Below are positions 8,003-16,352 of a DNA stretch of 44,580 bases, piece by piece. Both the position numbers and the translations under genes were made by a program. Numbering within the stretch: position 1 is the first letter of the stretch; every line of letters begins with the position of its first letter. The stretch covers positions 1-44,580 of the forward strand of contig CAIYSL010000127.1 of the NCBI GenBank assembly GCA_903928915.1, in the 5' to 3' direction. The notes below the pieces were generated by a model. It saw only the letters and a program-made list of their open reading frames with translations, was not told where the DNA came from and searched no databases. Source of the DNA: an uncultured Syntrophobacterales bacterium. Lineage in GTDB: Bacteria > Desulfobacterota > Syntrophia > Syntrophales > UBA5619.

Positions 8003-9793
8003 TCAGAAGGCGCTGTCCCAGCGCCGGCTCAGCCGGATTGCCGAGTTGATCAATCCTACCATGCTGTAGGTCTGCACGAAGTTTCCCCAGTGCTCTCCCG
8101 TGCCGGGGTTGAGGTGCTCGGCGAGCAGCCCGTGCCGGTTGCGTTTGGCCAGCAGGTTCTCGAACAGGCCCCGGGCCTCGTCAATGCGGCCGAGGGCCGC
8201 CAGGGCGTAGATGTACCAGAAGGTGCAGACCACAAAGGCGTTCTCCGGCACGCCGAAGTCGTCGGCCTCGACGTAGCGGTAGACATACTCGCCCTGTTTG
8301 AGCTCCCGTTCGACCGCCGCGACCGTCCTGGCGAACCGGGGGTCCGCGGTCTCCAGGAAGCCGATGTCATGCAGCAGCAGGACGCTCGCATCGAGCGCCT
8401 CTCCCTCGAAGGCGGCGACGAAGGCCTGCTTCTTCTCGTTCCAGGCCCGCTTGCAGACGACGGCGTGGATGCGGTCCGCCCAGACGCGCCAGTAGGTGCG
8501 GCGCTCCGCAAGGCCCAGTTCTGCGGCGATCTTTGCAAGCCGGTCGCAGGCCGCCCAGCACATCACCGCGGAGAAGGTGTGGACCTGCTGTCGTCCCCTG
8601 AGCTCCCAGAGGCCGGCGTCGGGCTGGTCGTGGACGGCGACGGCCGTCTCCCCCAGCGATTCCAGGCGCCGGAAGAACGCCCCGTTTCCCCTGCGGACCA
8701 AGCGCCGGTCGAAAAAGACGTGGGCCACGGCAAGGATCGCCGATCCGTACACGTCATGCTGTACCTGCGTGTAGGCCTCGTTGCCGACCCGCACCGGCCC
8801 CATGCCGCGGTATCCCGGGAGAGAATCGATCTCGCGTTCGTCCAGCCGGGCCCTGCCGTCGATGCCGTACACCGGCTGGATCCGTCCGGTGGAGGCAGCG
8901 GCCACCACGTTGACCAGGTAGCCCAGATACTTCTCCATCGTCTGGGTCGTGCTGAGGCGGTTCAGGGCGTTGACCACGAAATAGGCGTCCCTAAGCCAGC
9001 AGTAGCGGTAGTCCCAATTGCGTACCGAACCCGGCGCCTCGGGTATGGAGGTCGTCATGGCGGCGACGATGGCGCCCGTATCCTCGAAGGCGTTGAGCTT
9101 CAACGTGACGGCGGCGCGGATGACCGCCTCCTGCCATTCGAAAGGAATGGCGATATCCCGCACCCAGTCATGCCAGAAGGCCAGCGTCTCGTCGAGGAAG
9201 CGGCGGGCCAGCTCGCCGATGGTTTCGGAAACGGTCTCATCGGCCCCGAAAATCAAGGTCGCCCGGTCCTCCAGGAAGAACGGCGTCTCCTCGAGAATCG
9301 CCGTCAGGGACAGGTCGGTGGTCAGCCGCAGGACCCAATCCGGCGCCACGTAGCGGATGTGATGGCTGCCGCAGGTCACCGGACAGCAGTGGCGGCCGTA
9401 GTCGTACGTCGGCCGGATGCGGAGACGGATGCGGGGCGCGCCCTGGACCCTCCTCAGCTGGCGGACCCACATCATGGGCGTGAACATGCGCCCGTACTGG
9501 GGAAACCGCGGGGAAAAGTCCGTCACCTCCACACTGGCCCCCTGGGTATCGGTCAGCCGCGTGACAAGTACGGCCGAGTTGGGAAGGTAGGACTGCTCGG
9601 AGGCGGCCAGGTCGACAAGCTCGACCGCGCAATACCCGCTGCCTTCGCCGGTGGGGTGTTCCTTCAGCAGGGAGCAGAAAACGGGATCGCCGTCGAAACG
9701 GGGCAGACATGCCCAGACGATCTCGGCGTTCTCGTCGATCAGCGCACCGATGCGGCCATTTCCGATCAAACCCAGGTTCAGGGAACTGATCAT
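8003..9793 (-). CDS. Glycoside hydrolase family 15 protein (trehalase/glucoamylase-like)
   Basis: A 596-residue inverting alpha-glucosidase of family GH15. The N-terminal domain (LGLIGNGRIGALIDENAEIVW, about 1-230) is the beta-rich domain typical of GH15 trehalase/glucoamylase-like proteins. The (alpha/alpha)6 catalytic domain follows with RNWDYRYCWLRDAYF near 265 and EAYTQVQHDVYGSAI near 340. Near the C-terminus is GEHWGNFVQTYSMVGLINSAI, where the catalytic base Glu is expected. There is no signal peptide, so it acts in the cytoplasm. It is the first gene of an operon with otsA and otsB (gap to otsA 18 bases). That context favours trehalose hydrolysis or glucan trimming linked to trehalose turnover. 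Which sugar it cuts cannot be decided from sequence alone. Confidence 0.9.
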   Translation of the reverse strand: MISSLNLGLIGNGRIGALIDENAEIVWACLPRFDGDPVFCSLLKEHPTGEGSGYCAVELVDLAASEQSYLPNSAVLVTRLTDTQGASVEVTDFSPRFPQYGRMFTPMMWVRQLRRVQGAPRIRLRIRPTYDYGRHCCPVTCGSHHIRYVAPDWVLRLTTDLSLTAILEETPFFLEDRATLIFGADETVSETIGELARRFLDETLAFWHDWVRDIAIPFEWQEAVIRAAVTLKLNAFEDTGAIVAAMTTSIPEAPGSVRNWDYRYCWLRDAYFVVNALNRLSTTQTMEKYLGYLVNVVAAASTGRIQPVYGIDGRARLDEREIDSLPGYRGMGPVRVGNEAYTQVQHDVYGSAILAVAHVFFDRRLVRRGNGAFFRRLESLGETAVAVHDQPDAGLWELRGRQQVHTFSAVMCWAACDRLAKIAAELGLAERRTYWRVWADRIHAVVCKRAWNEKKQAFVAAFEGEALDASVLLLHDIGFLETADPRFARTVAAVERELKQGEYVYRYVEADDFGVPENAFVVCTFWYIYALAALGRIDEARGLFENLLAKRNRHGLLAEHLNPGTGEHWGNFVQTYSMVGLINSAIRLSRRWDSAF

Positions 9794-9872
9794 GGTCGGA
9801 CTCCGTGCCCAGAGGCGGCGGTAGCGCAGGTTGTGCGCAGATTTCCGCTCCGGTCTCCCTGCGCGGATTGGT

Positions 9873-10487
9873 TCAGCGCCGGGCGACGGCTTCGCGGTAG
9901 ATTTTCCAGAGCGAGGAGTACTTGTCGATGAGTTTGAAACTGCCGTTGCTGAGCGACCAGATGTTCACGAGGCCCTGGATAAGGCCGAACAGCAGCGCGG
10001 CCGCGGCCTCGATGTCGATGTCCTCCCGTACCGAGCCCTGCCGGACCCCTTCGCTGAGGAGCTCCTTCAGGCGTTCGATGTACTTGTCGATCGTCGCCGC
10101 CGCCTGCCGGTTCAGTTTCTTGTCGCCGAGGCTGATGATCTCGGCGATCACCTGGAAGGAGATTCCCTTGCGCAGGTCGATCGCGGAAAAATGGTTCCGG
10201 ATGATCTTCTCGATCGTGTCCAGGGTGACCGGTTCACTGCCTGCCCGCTCCGGCGAGATGTCGCTGAGCAGGACATCTTCGGTGTGGCTCAGCAGGAACG
10301 CCAGGATGCTCTTCTTGCTCTTGAAATGGCGGTAGATGGCCGCTTCGGAGATGCCGACCTCGGCGGCGATCCTCTTGACGGTCAGGTGCTCGCTGCCGAA
10401 CTTGAAGATCAGCACCCGGGCGGCAGCGATGATCTGCTGCTGCCGCACCCCCGTCGTTTCCCGTTTCATGGGTGTCGCTTTTCTCAT
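9873..10487 (-). CDS. TetR/AcrR-family transcriptional regulator
   Basis: A one-component repressor of about 204 residues. The N-terminal helix-turn-helix is clear: RQQQIIAAARVLIFKFGSEHLTVKRIAAEVGISEAAIYRHFKSK is the standard TetR DNA-binding region, written here only to identify it. The C-terminal two thirds is an all-helical ligand domain with no recognisable specificity. Starts at 10487 (ATG) and 10469 (ATG) are both possible. A promoter-like TATAGT at 10498-10503 would make the first nearly leaderless, so the shorter form is a serious alternative. It lies between the trehalose operon (79 bases downstream) and the hydroxyacid operon (95 bases upstream), all on the same strand, and could control either. 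Confidence 0.9.
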   Translation of the reverse strand: MRKATPMKRETTGVRQQQIIAAARVLIFKFGSEHLTVKRIAAEVGISEAAIYRHFKSKKSILAFLLSHTEDVLLSDISPERAGSEPVTLDTIEKIIRNHFSAIDLRKGISFQVIAEIISLGDKKLNRQAAATIDKYIERLKELLSEGVRQGSVREDIDIEAAAALLFGLIQGLVNIWSLSNGSFKLIDKYSSLWKIYREAVARR

Positions 10488-10497
10488 GGCGGGTCCA

Positions 10498-10526
10498 ACT
10501 ATACCGGGCGGCAAGGGAAAAAGCAA
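10498..10526 (-). promoter_or_regulatory. Possible sigma70 promoter of the TetR gene
   Basis: On the minus strand, TTGCTT (10521-10526) and TATAGT (10498-10503) are separated by 17 bases, ten bases upstream of the first possible ATG. The -10 matches five of six consensus positions; the -35 is weak. Confidence 0.4.
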
Positions 10527-10582
10527 GTCAAACTGCTCCGCTTGGCCGCGCGGGCTGTCGCTCCCCGCGGCCGGCCGATGCC

Positions 10583-11467
10583 TCAGGAACGGGGGGCGGC
10601 GATGGCGTCGATCACCTCCCAGAGCTGGGACGAATCCTGGTTGCCGCCCCCGCGGCCGATCAGGGCGTTGAACATCTGCGTCACCAGGGCGGTCCCGGGG
10701 AGCGCCATGCCGAGCGTATGGGCCTCGGTGAGGGCGATCTGGATGTCCTTGTAGTGGAGGCGCGCCTCGATCCCCGGGGCGTAGTTCCTCTCCACCATTC
10801 GCTTTCCCAGCACCTCCCGGATCCGGCAGTCGGCGGCGCCCCCGGCGAGCGACGCATACACCCGCTCGGGGTCCAGCCCGGTCCGGTGGGCGAAGGTGAA
10901 TGCCTCGGCGAGGCCCAGCAGGGTGGTGAGCATGACGATCTGGTTGCAGGCCTTGGCCACCTGTCCCGCGCCGCTCGGGCCGACGTGGACGATGTTCGTC
11001 CCCATGCAGGAGAACAGCGGTTTGACCCGGTCGAACACCTCCGGCTTTCCCCCGACCATGATCGAGAGCGTTCCGTTTTTCGCCCCGGTGCCGCCGCCCG
11101 ATACCGGCGCGTCGAGGGCGTCGACGCCGGCCGCGGCGAGCCGGGCGGCGATCTGCCGGGTGGCGGCGGGGGAGATGGTTCCCATGTCCACCGCGACGGA
11201 GCCCGGCCGGGCGCCGGCGAGGACGCCCCGCTCGCCCAGGACCACCTCCAGGACGTCCTGGGTCGTCGTCACCATGGTGAAGACGATATCGCTTTCCCGG
11301 GCCACCTCCTCGGGCGAGCCGCAGGCCGCGGCGCCGGCCGCCACCAGCGGGTCGACGGTCTCCTTCCGGCGCCCGTACGTCCTGAGGCGGTAGCCGCCCT
11401 TGATCAGGTTCAGGGCCATGGGACGGCCCATCACCCCCAGGCCGATGAACCCTACGTTCGCCGTCAT
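10583..11467 (-). CDS. 3-hydroxyisobutyrate dehydrogenase-like NAD(P)-dependent 2-hydroxy/beta-hydroxyacid dehydrogenase (copy 1)
   Basis: A 294-residue beta-hydroxyacid dehydrogenase of the HIBADH/GarR/LtnD family, which oxidises a hydroxy acid with NAD(P). It has the Rossmann signature GFIGLGVMGRPMA at residues 6-18, the substrate-loop DAPVSGG near 119-125, and the catalytic Lys172 in GPSGAGQVAKACNQ. The ATG at 11467 overlaps the stop of copy 2 by four bases (ATGA) and has GGGGAGGAG before it, so the two are translationally coupled. The open frame continues far upstream, but that part is shadow. It is the last gene of the five-gene operon. Family members act on tartronate semialdehyde, L-threonate, 3-hydroxyisobutyrate or sulfolactaldehyde; which applies here is unknown. 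Confidence 0.9.
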   Translation of the reverse strand: MTANVGFIGLGVMGRPMALNLIKGGYRLRTYGRRKETVDPLVAAGAAACGSPEEVARESDIVFTMVTTTQDVLEVVLGERGVLAGARPGSVAVDMGTISPAATRQIAARLAAAGVDALDAPVSGGGTGAKNGTLSIMVGGKPEVFDRVKPLFSCMGTNIVHVGPSGAGQVAKACNQIVMLTTLLGLAEAFTFAHRTGLDPERVYASLAGGAADCRIREVLGKRMVERNYAPGIEARLHYKDIQIALTEAHTLGMALPGTALVTQMFNALIGRGGGNQDSSQLWEVIDAIAAPRS

Positions 11468-12360
11468 TGCTCCTCCCCCTTTTTCGCTCTGCTGTTCATC
11501 CGCTCGATCACCCGGATCAACGCCGACGAATCGAGTTCTCCCCCGGCGCCGCCCGCCAGCGCGTTGATGTGCTGGGCAGCCAGGGCCGAACCCGGCAGGG
11601 CGAACCCGGCCCGGCGGGCCGTCTCCAGGACGAGCCCGAGTTCCTCCCCGTGGAGGCGCGCCTTGAACCCGGGGCGGAAATCCTCTGCCAGCATTCGCTC
11701 CCCCTGCGCGGCGAGGACGGCGCTCGCCGCGAACCCGCCCAGGAGGGCCTCCCGGACCTTGACCGGGTCCACTCCGTTTTGCCGGGCGAAGGCGAATGCC
11801 TCGGCCACCCCCTCGAGGGCCAGCGTCGCCACGATCTGGTTGCAGCCCTTTGCCAGCTGTCCGGAACCGGCGGGGCCGACGTGCACCACGCTTCCCAGCC
11901 GTTCGAGAAGCGGCTTGACCCGGGCGAACCCCTCCGGTCTTCCCCCCGCCATGACGGTCAGGCTGCCGGCCGCGGCATCGGCTTCGCTGCCGGACACCGG
12001 GGCGTCGAGCAGCTCCACGCCCCGGGAGGCGAGCGTGTCGGCGAGTCTCCGGGAGGCCTCGGGGGAGGTCGTGGTCGTCACCACCACGGCGGTGCCGGGC
12101 TTCGCCCCGGCAACGACCCCGGCCGGCCCCAGGACGGCCTCCTCGACCTCGGCCGTGTCCGCAACCATGAGGAAGACGACATCGGCGGGCCGCGCGGCTT
12201 CTTCCGCCGAGGAGCACACCCGGGCGCCGGCCGCGGCCAGCGGCGCCGCTGCCTCCGCCCGGCGGTCGTGGACCCAGAGGGGATAGCCGCCCCTGAGGAG
12301 GTTCAGCGCCATCGGCGCACCCATGATCCCCAGCCCGATGAAACCGACAGTAACGCTCAT
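11464..12360 (-). CDS. 3-hydroxyisobutyrate dehydrogenase-like NAD(P)-dependent dehydrogenase (copy 2)
   Basis: A 298-residue paralogue of the next gene, with the same architecture: GFIGLGIMGAPMALNL at residues 6-21, DAPVSGS near 119-125 and catalytic Lys171 in GPAGSGQLAKGCNQ. In the cofactor-proximal segment copy 1 has VDMGTISP where this copy has VTTTTSP, and the substrate loop differs (SGGGTGAK versus SGSEADAA), so the two probably have different substrates or stereochemistry. It starts at the ATG at 12360, only four bases after the SAF-domain oxidoreductase stop, and overlaps copy 1 by ATGA. Tandem paralogues in one operon suggest two successive oxidations, or handling of two isomers. Confidence 0.9.
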   Translation of the reverse strand: MSVTVGFIGLGIMGAPMALNLLRGGYPLWVHDRRAEAAAPLAAAGARVCSSAEEAARPADVVFLMVADTAEVEEAVLGPAGVVAGAKPGTAVVVTTTTSPEASRRLADTLASRGVELLDAPVSGSEADAAAGSLTVMAGGRPEGFARVKPLLERLGSVVHVGPAGSGQLAKGCNQIVATLALEGVAEAFAFARQNGVDPVKVREALLGGFAASAVLAAQGERMLAEDFRPGFKARLHGEELGLVLETARRAGFALPGSALAAQHINALAGGAGGELDSSALIRVIERMNSRAKKGEEQ

Positions 12361-12364
12361 GCCC

Positions 12365-13717
12365 TTACATCCCCCACTCCTTCTTGAACAGTGCCTCCAT
12401 CTCCCGGCGGAATTTCACCGCGGCGTCCCCCTCGTCAAAAGTCACGTCGTCCCACCGGACTGTCTGCCCCGCGGCGATCGGGTTGGCGAGCTTGACCCCG
12501 TGGGCGAGCCCGATCGGCAGCGAGCCGGCGGCGACGGAGGCGCGGGCCGGCAGGAGCGTGCCGTAGACGGTGAAGCCCCCCTCGCCGTCGAGGGTCTCAC
12601 CGGCGTTGAGGTCCCGCTTCGCCGTGGCCACGACGTCGCCGGTAAATCCCCGCGCCGCCCCGGTCGGTTCGCCGCGGAGCGCCACCGAGGCCACGCTGAC
12701 CCCCAGCTCCAGGCCGATCAGATGCGCCGGCCGGTACAGGGCCGAATACCGGCCGCTCCCGTCGGTCGCGACGCCGTATTCGCTGAAGCAGCGGGCGGTG
12801 TAGGGGTTGTCGGTGGTGAAGGTGACGTACACCCCCCAGCGCAGGTCGCGGTACACGGGCCGTCCGTCCCGCTCCAGGGAGGAGACGACCTCCACCTGCC
12901 CCGGTGCATCCAGAATCCCCCCCGCGGCGCGGGGCGTGAGGATGCAGGCGAGGTCGTCGGCCCCGCAGGGCGGAAACCGGAGGCCCGCGTCCGGCGGGAC
13001 GAGTCCGGTGGCGTTGGCCACGGCGGCCATCTCGATCGCCGATTTGGTCCCGTCGAGGAAGGAGTTGAACATCTTGGCGTTGAAGTCCCCCTGTGCCAGC
13101 TGCTCGGCGGTAAACCCGTAGTAGTCCCACACCGTGTCGGGCGTCGAGGCGTGGTACGCGGGAAGGTACTTCGTCCCCTTGCCCGCGGCGACCACGGTGA
13201 ACCCGCAGGCCCGGGCCCAGTCCACCTGCTCGCAGATCAGGGCCGGCTGGTCGCCGTAGGCCAGGGAGTAGACGATCCCCGCCTCTGCGGCCCGCCGGGC
13301 CAAAAGCGGCCCCGCCAGGGCGTCGGCCTCGACGTTGACCATGACGATCGGCTTCTTGCTGCGGCAGCAGGCCAGGACGTGGGCGATCCCCGCGGCGGGG
13401 TTTCCCGTGGCGTCGATCAGCACGTCGAGAGGATCGGCGTCGATCAGGGCAAGGGCGTCGTCGGTGAGGAAGGTGGTGCCCCGGGCCAGGGCGTCGGCCA
13501 GCGTCGTTGCATCCCCCTGGCCTTCCGGCCAGCCGGTCCGCGCGAGCGCGTCGACGGCCCGCCCGGGGGCGAGGTCGGCGATGGCGGCCAGGTGGATTCC
13601 CGCGGTGGCCTTGGCCTGGGCCAGGTACATGCTGCCGAACTTGCCGGCGCCGATCAGCCCGACCCGGAGGGGGCCCCGTTCCCGGGCGCGGTTCGTCAGG
13701 AGCGCGTGGAGGTTCAT
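12365..13717 (-). CDS. COG4091-like NAD(P)-dependent oxidoreductase with C-terminal SAF domain
   Basis: A 450-residue protein resembling the predicted homoserine dehydrogenase-like family with a C-terminal SAF domain. The Rossmann motif LRVGLIGAGKFGSMYLAQAK is at about residues 17-36. A central DYYGFTAEQLAQGDFNAKMFNSFLDGTKSAIEMAAVANATGL region is typical of the family. The C-terminal part contains DVVATAKRDLNAGETLDGEGGFTVYG, the SAF (antifreeze/FlgA-like) fold that binds sugar-acid-like ligands in altronate hydrolases. It lacks the usual homoserine dehydrogenase organisation, so calling it a threonine-pathway enzyme would be wrong. The start ATG at 13717 overlaps the amidase stop by four bases. 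Members are often near branched-chain or sugar-acid catabolic genes; the reaction is not established here. Confidence 0.82.
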   Translation of the reverse strand: MNLHALLTNRARERGPLRVGLIGAGKFGSMYLAQAKATAGIHLAAIADLAPGRAVDALARTGWPEGQGDATTLADALARGTTFLTDDALALIDADPLDVLIDATGNPAAGIAHVLACCRSKKPIVMVNVEADALAGPLLARRAAEAGIVYSLAYGDQPALICEQVDWARACGFTVVAAGKGTKYLPAYHASTPDTVWDYYGFTAEQLAQGDFNAKMFNSFLDGTKSAIEMAAVANATGLVPPDAGLRFPPCGADDLACILTPRAAGGILDAPGQVEVVSSLERDGRPVYRDLRWGVYVTFTTDNPYTARCFSEYGVATDGSGRYSALYRPAHLIGLELGVSVASVALRGEPTGAARGFTGDVVATAKRDLNAGETLDGEGGFTVYGTLLPARASVAAGSLPIGLAHGVKLANPIAAGQTVRWDDVTFDEGDAAVKFRREMEALFKKEWGM

Positions 13718-15039
13718 GGCGTTTCCCTCCAGCCGGGGAAGCGGAAGCGCCCTTCGCACCACCGGGCCGCGGCGAGGAGATCGCCGTCCTTCCCCTTCCT
13801 GCCGACGAGCTGCAGCCCCAGCGGCAGCCCCCCGGGGCCGAACCCCGTCGGGATCGTTACGGCCGGGACGCCGCAGAGGCTCCAGAGGGAGCAGAAGGCG
13901 GGATTGCCCGTCTGCTGAAGCGTCCGCGGCGCCTCGCCGGTCGTCGGCGGGGTGATGATCGCGTCGTAGGTGAGCAGAAACCGCTCCAGCTCTTCCTGCA
14001 GGGCGAGCCGGAGTTTCAGGGCCTGCAGGTAGGTCACCGAACCCACAGTCTGTCCTTCGGCGACGAAGTCCTTCAGGGTCGCGCTCAGCTGCGGCGCCTT
14101 GGTGCGGACGAGCTCCTCCAGGTTGAAGGCGGACTCGGCGGCCATGATTGTCCGGATCGCGCCGTGGGCGAGCCCGAAGGGCCCGGGCAGTTCGCGCTCC
14201 TCCACCGTGGCGCCGCCCGCCCGCAGCGTTGCGATGTCCTGCTGGAACTGCGCGCGGGCGTGGTCGTCGGCCTGGTCCCAGACCGGGGTCCGGACGGCGG
14301 CCAGCAGCGGAGGGGTCGTGCGGTCGCAGTGCCTCTGCGGGGCGGGCACCCCTTCCTCGGTCAGGGCTGCCGCGAGGAAGGCGGCGTCCTCCACGCTCCG
14401 GGTGAAGACCCCTGCCTGGTCGAGGGTGTGGCTGAAGGTCAGGGCGCCTGCGATCGGGATCGTCGCCTGGGTCGGTTTGAACCCCACGACCCCGCAGTAG
14501 GCGGCGGGCCGGATGACCGAACCGTTCGTCTGGGTCCCCAGGGCGGCCGGGACGAACCCCGCCGCCACGGCGGCGGCGGAGCCGCTCGACGACCCGCCCG
14601 GGGTGTGGAGCGGGTTCCAGGGGTTCATCGTCTTGCCGGGATGGAGGAAGGCGCATTCGGTGGTGACGGTCTTGCCCAGCACGAACCCCCCCTGCGCCGC
14701 CAGCAGTTCCACCGCCCGGGCCGACCGGGTCGGGCGGTGGCCGGCAAAGGCGGGGGAGCCCATCTCGGTGGGAATGCCGGCGGTGGGATAGATGTCCTTC
14801 ACCCCCAGCGGGATTCCCTGGAGCGGGCCGGGGGCCCCGGCAGAGTCAAGCTGGTCGTCGGCGAGCCTGGCCGCGGCCAGCGCCTGCTCCGGGTTGAGCC
14901 AGGTCCAAGCCTGGATCCCGCCGTCGAGCGCGGCGATCCGCTCCAGGAGGGCCCGGGTGTACGCCTCGGCGGTGAACCGCCGGTTCCTGATCCCCTGTGC
15001 CGCTTCGATCAGACTCAAGCTGGGCAGCGGTTTATCCAT
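13714..15039 (-). CDS. Amidase-signature family hydrolase
   Basis: A 441-residue amidase-signature enzyme that hydrolyses a carboxamide to acid and ammonia. The Ser-cisSer-Lys triad is complete: Lys81 in GIPLGVKD, cis-Ser150 in the Gly/Ser-rich TPGGSSSGSAAAVAAG segment, and nucleophile Ser174 in GTQTNGSVIRPAA, with the usual 24-residue spacing between the serines. There is no signal peptide, so it is cytoplasmic. The start ATG at 15039 has AGGAGG seven bases upstream. It follows the D-2-hydroxyacid dehydrogenase by 19 bases and overlaps the SAF oxidoreductase by ATGA. It is not GatA of the tRNA amidotransferase: no gatB/gatC is nearby and the operon is catabolic. The amide substrate is unknown, possibly a hydroxyacid amide, ureido compound or allophanate-like molecule. 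Confidence 0.9.
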   Translation of the reverse strand: MDKPLPSLSLIEAAQGIRNRRFTAEAYTRALLERIAALDGGIQAWTWLNPEQALAAARLADDQLDSAGAPGPLQGIPLGVKDIYPTAGIPTEMGSPAFAGHRPTRSARAVELLAAQGGFVLGKTVTTECAFLHPGKTMNPWNPLHTPGGSSSGSAAAVAAGFVPAALGTQTNGSVIRPAAYCGVVGFKPTQATIPIAGALTFSHTLDQAGVFTRSVEDAAFLAAALTEEGVPAPQRHCDRTTPPLLAAVRTPVWDQADDHARAQFQQDIATLRAGGATVEERELPGPFGLAHGAIRTIMAAESAFNLEELVRTKAPQLSATLKDFVAEGQTVGSVTYLQALKLRLALQEELERFLLTYDAIITPPTTGEAPRTLQQTGNPAFCSLWSLCGVPAVTIPTGFGPGGLPLGLQLVGRKGKDGDLLAAARWCEGRFRFPGWRETP

Positions 15040-15058
15040 GGTGTGGCCTCCTGTCTCA

Positions 15059-16027
15059 TTACCCCGCGGGATTCAGCAGATTCGGAGGATTCCCCGTCGT
15101 CAGGGCCGCGACGAGGTTCTCCGCGGCCTTCATCGCCATGTTGAAGCGGGTCCGTTCCGAGGAGCTGGCGATGTGGGGCGACAGGATCACGTTTGCGAGC
15201 TCCTTGAACCCGGGGTGGATCGCAGGCTCCCCCTCGAAGACGTCGAGCCCGGCCCCGGCGATGGCCCCGCTCCTGAGCGCCTCGACGAGGGCCGCGTCGT
15301 CCACGACGCCGCCCCGGGCGGCGTGGATGAGGATCGCCGAGCGTTTCATCAGGCTGATCTCCGGGCCGCCGACGGCATGGTGGGTCTCCCGGCTGTAGGG
15401 GATGTGGATCGTGACGATATCCGCCCGCCGGTAGAGCTCCTCTTTCGGCACGTATGCGGCCCGGCAGGCGGCCTCGACCGCCGGGGCGGCCCGCTGTACG
15501 TCGTGGTAGATCACCTCCATCTCGAACCCGGCGGCGCGGCGGGCCACGGCCTGCCCGATCCGTCCCAGGCCGATGATGCCGAGCGTGGCGTGGTGGACGT
15601 CGAGGCCGAGGAACTGCTTGAGCTTCCACTTGTCCCACCGGCCGTCCCGGACGTACGCCTCGGCCTCGTTGAGCCTGCGGGCGGTGGCCAGGATCAGGGT
15701 CCAGGCGAAATCTGCGGTGGTGTCGTCCAGGACCCCGGGGGTGTTGGTCGCCATCACCCCGTGGCTGCTGCAGGCGGCCAGGTCGATGTTGTTGTACCCC
15801 ACGGCGATGTTGCAGACCGCCTTGAGGCGGGGGCACCGGCCCAGGAGGGGCTCATCGATCCGTTCGGTGAGCGTCGTCATGGCCCCGTCCTTATCGGCGA
15901 GGACTCGGGCCAGCTCCTCGGGGCTCAGGACGCAGTCCTCCTGGTTGGCCTGAACCGTGAAATGGGGCGCCAGAAAATCCAGGACCTCCGCAAAGACCTC
16001 GCGAGCGACATAAACGTTCTTCTGCAT
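15059..16027 (-). CDS. D-isomer-specific 2-hydroxyacid dehydrogenase (glyoxylate/hydroxypyruvate reductase-like)
   Basis: A 322-residue NAD(P)-dependent dehydrogenase interconverting a 2-oxoacid and its D-2-hydroxyacid. The nucleotide-binding motif is LGIIGLGRIGQAVARR (GxGxxG at 153-158). The catalytic set Arg238 (HAARGG), Glu267 (VFEGEP) and His285 (SPHIAS) is complete, and NIAVGYNNIDL is the substrate-binding loop of the GyaR/GhrB group. The ATG at 16027 was chosen for GAGGAA upstream and the fit to family length; the open frame runs on to 16477 without homology. It is the first gene of the operon reaching 10583, and is divergent from the amidohydrolase gene at 16353. Confidence 0.92.
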   Translation of the reverse strand: MQKNVYVAREVFAEVLDFLAPHFTVQANQEDCVLSPEELARVLADKDGAMTTLTERIDEPLLGRCPRLKAVCNIAVGYNNIDLAACSSHGVMATNTPGVLDDTTADFAWTLILATARRLNEAEAYVRDGRWDKWKLKQFLGLDVHHATLGIIGLGRIGQAVARRAAGFEMEVIYHDVQRAAPAVEAACRAAYVPKEELYRRADIVTIHIPYSRETHHAVGGPEISLMKRSAILIHAARGGVVDDAALVEALRSGAIAGAGLDVFEGEPAIHPGFKELANVILSPHIASSSERTRFNMAMKAAENLVAALTTGNPPNLLNPAG

Positions 16028-16352
16028 GGTGGATTCCTCGAAGCGTGTGATGTGGGAGAAAAAGCGCGCCGCCCGTGCCTCCGGGCAACCGTGCCGCACC
16101 TTATACCAGCTTTTCCCGGAACAGAAAATAAAAAAGAGAATCGCCCGGTCCTTCGTGCAGACGGGGTCGCCGTTGCCCGTTGGCCCGCACCCGTCGATCG
16201 CCCCGTCGCAACCCCGGGGGGGCCGGGTTGACATCCGCAGGCCCCTGTGGTAACCGCATAGCGTATTGCGTGAAGGTTTCCCCGGGCAAACGGCGCGGGG
16301 CTTTCGATCCCGAAGAAGAACGACCGATTCAAACAAACAGAGGTGACGACAC
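16028..16352. promoter_or_regulatory. Divergent intergenic region with candidate promoters
   Basis: A 325-base spacer between the minus-strand hydroxyacid operon and the plus-strand amidohydrolase/LytSR genes. No gene is supported. For the minus strand, TATAAG (complement of 16100-16105) is a good -10 without a good -35. For the plus strand, TTGACA at 16228-16233 is a perfect -35 but the hexamer 17 bases on (TAACCG) is poor. A short AT-rich patch (16126-16142) may mark an activator site. Confidence 0.4.

Noticed and set aside
6449-9931. Very long plus-strand open frame (over 1100 codons) opposite the trehalose genes
   Set aside because: It is antisense to otsA and GH15, which carry clear catalytic motifs; its translation is Gly/Arg/Asp/Val-rich with no domain. 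High GC content produces such long shadow frames.
11468-12217. N-terminal extension of the HIBADH copy 1 frame
   Set aside because: The ATG at 11467 has a good ribosome site and starts exactly at the Rossmann motif; the extension is the shadow of copy 2.
12365-13717. Homoserine dehydrogenase of threonine biosynthesis
   Set aside because: The SAF-domain architecture and operon context differ from biosynthetic homoserine dehydrogenase.
13714-15039. GatA (tRNA amidotransferase) identity for the amidase
   Set aside because: Amidase-signature triad fits both, but there is no gatB/gatC neighbour and it is embedded in a catabolic operon.
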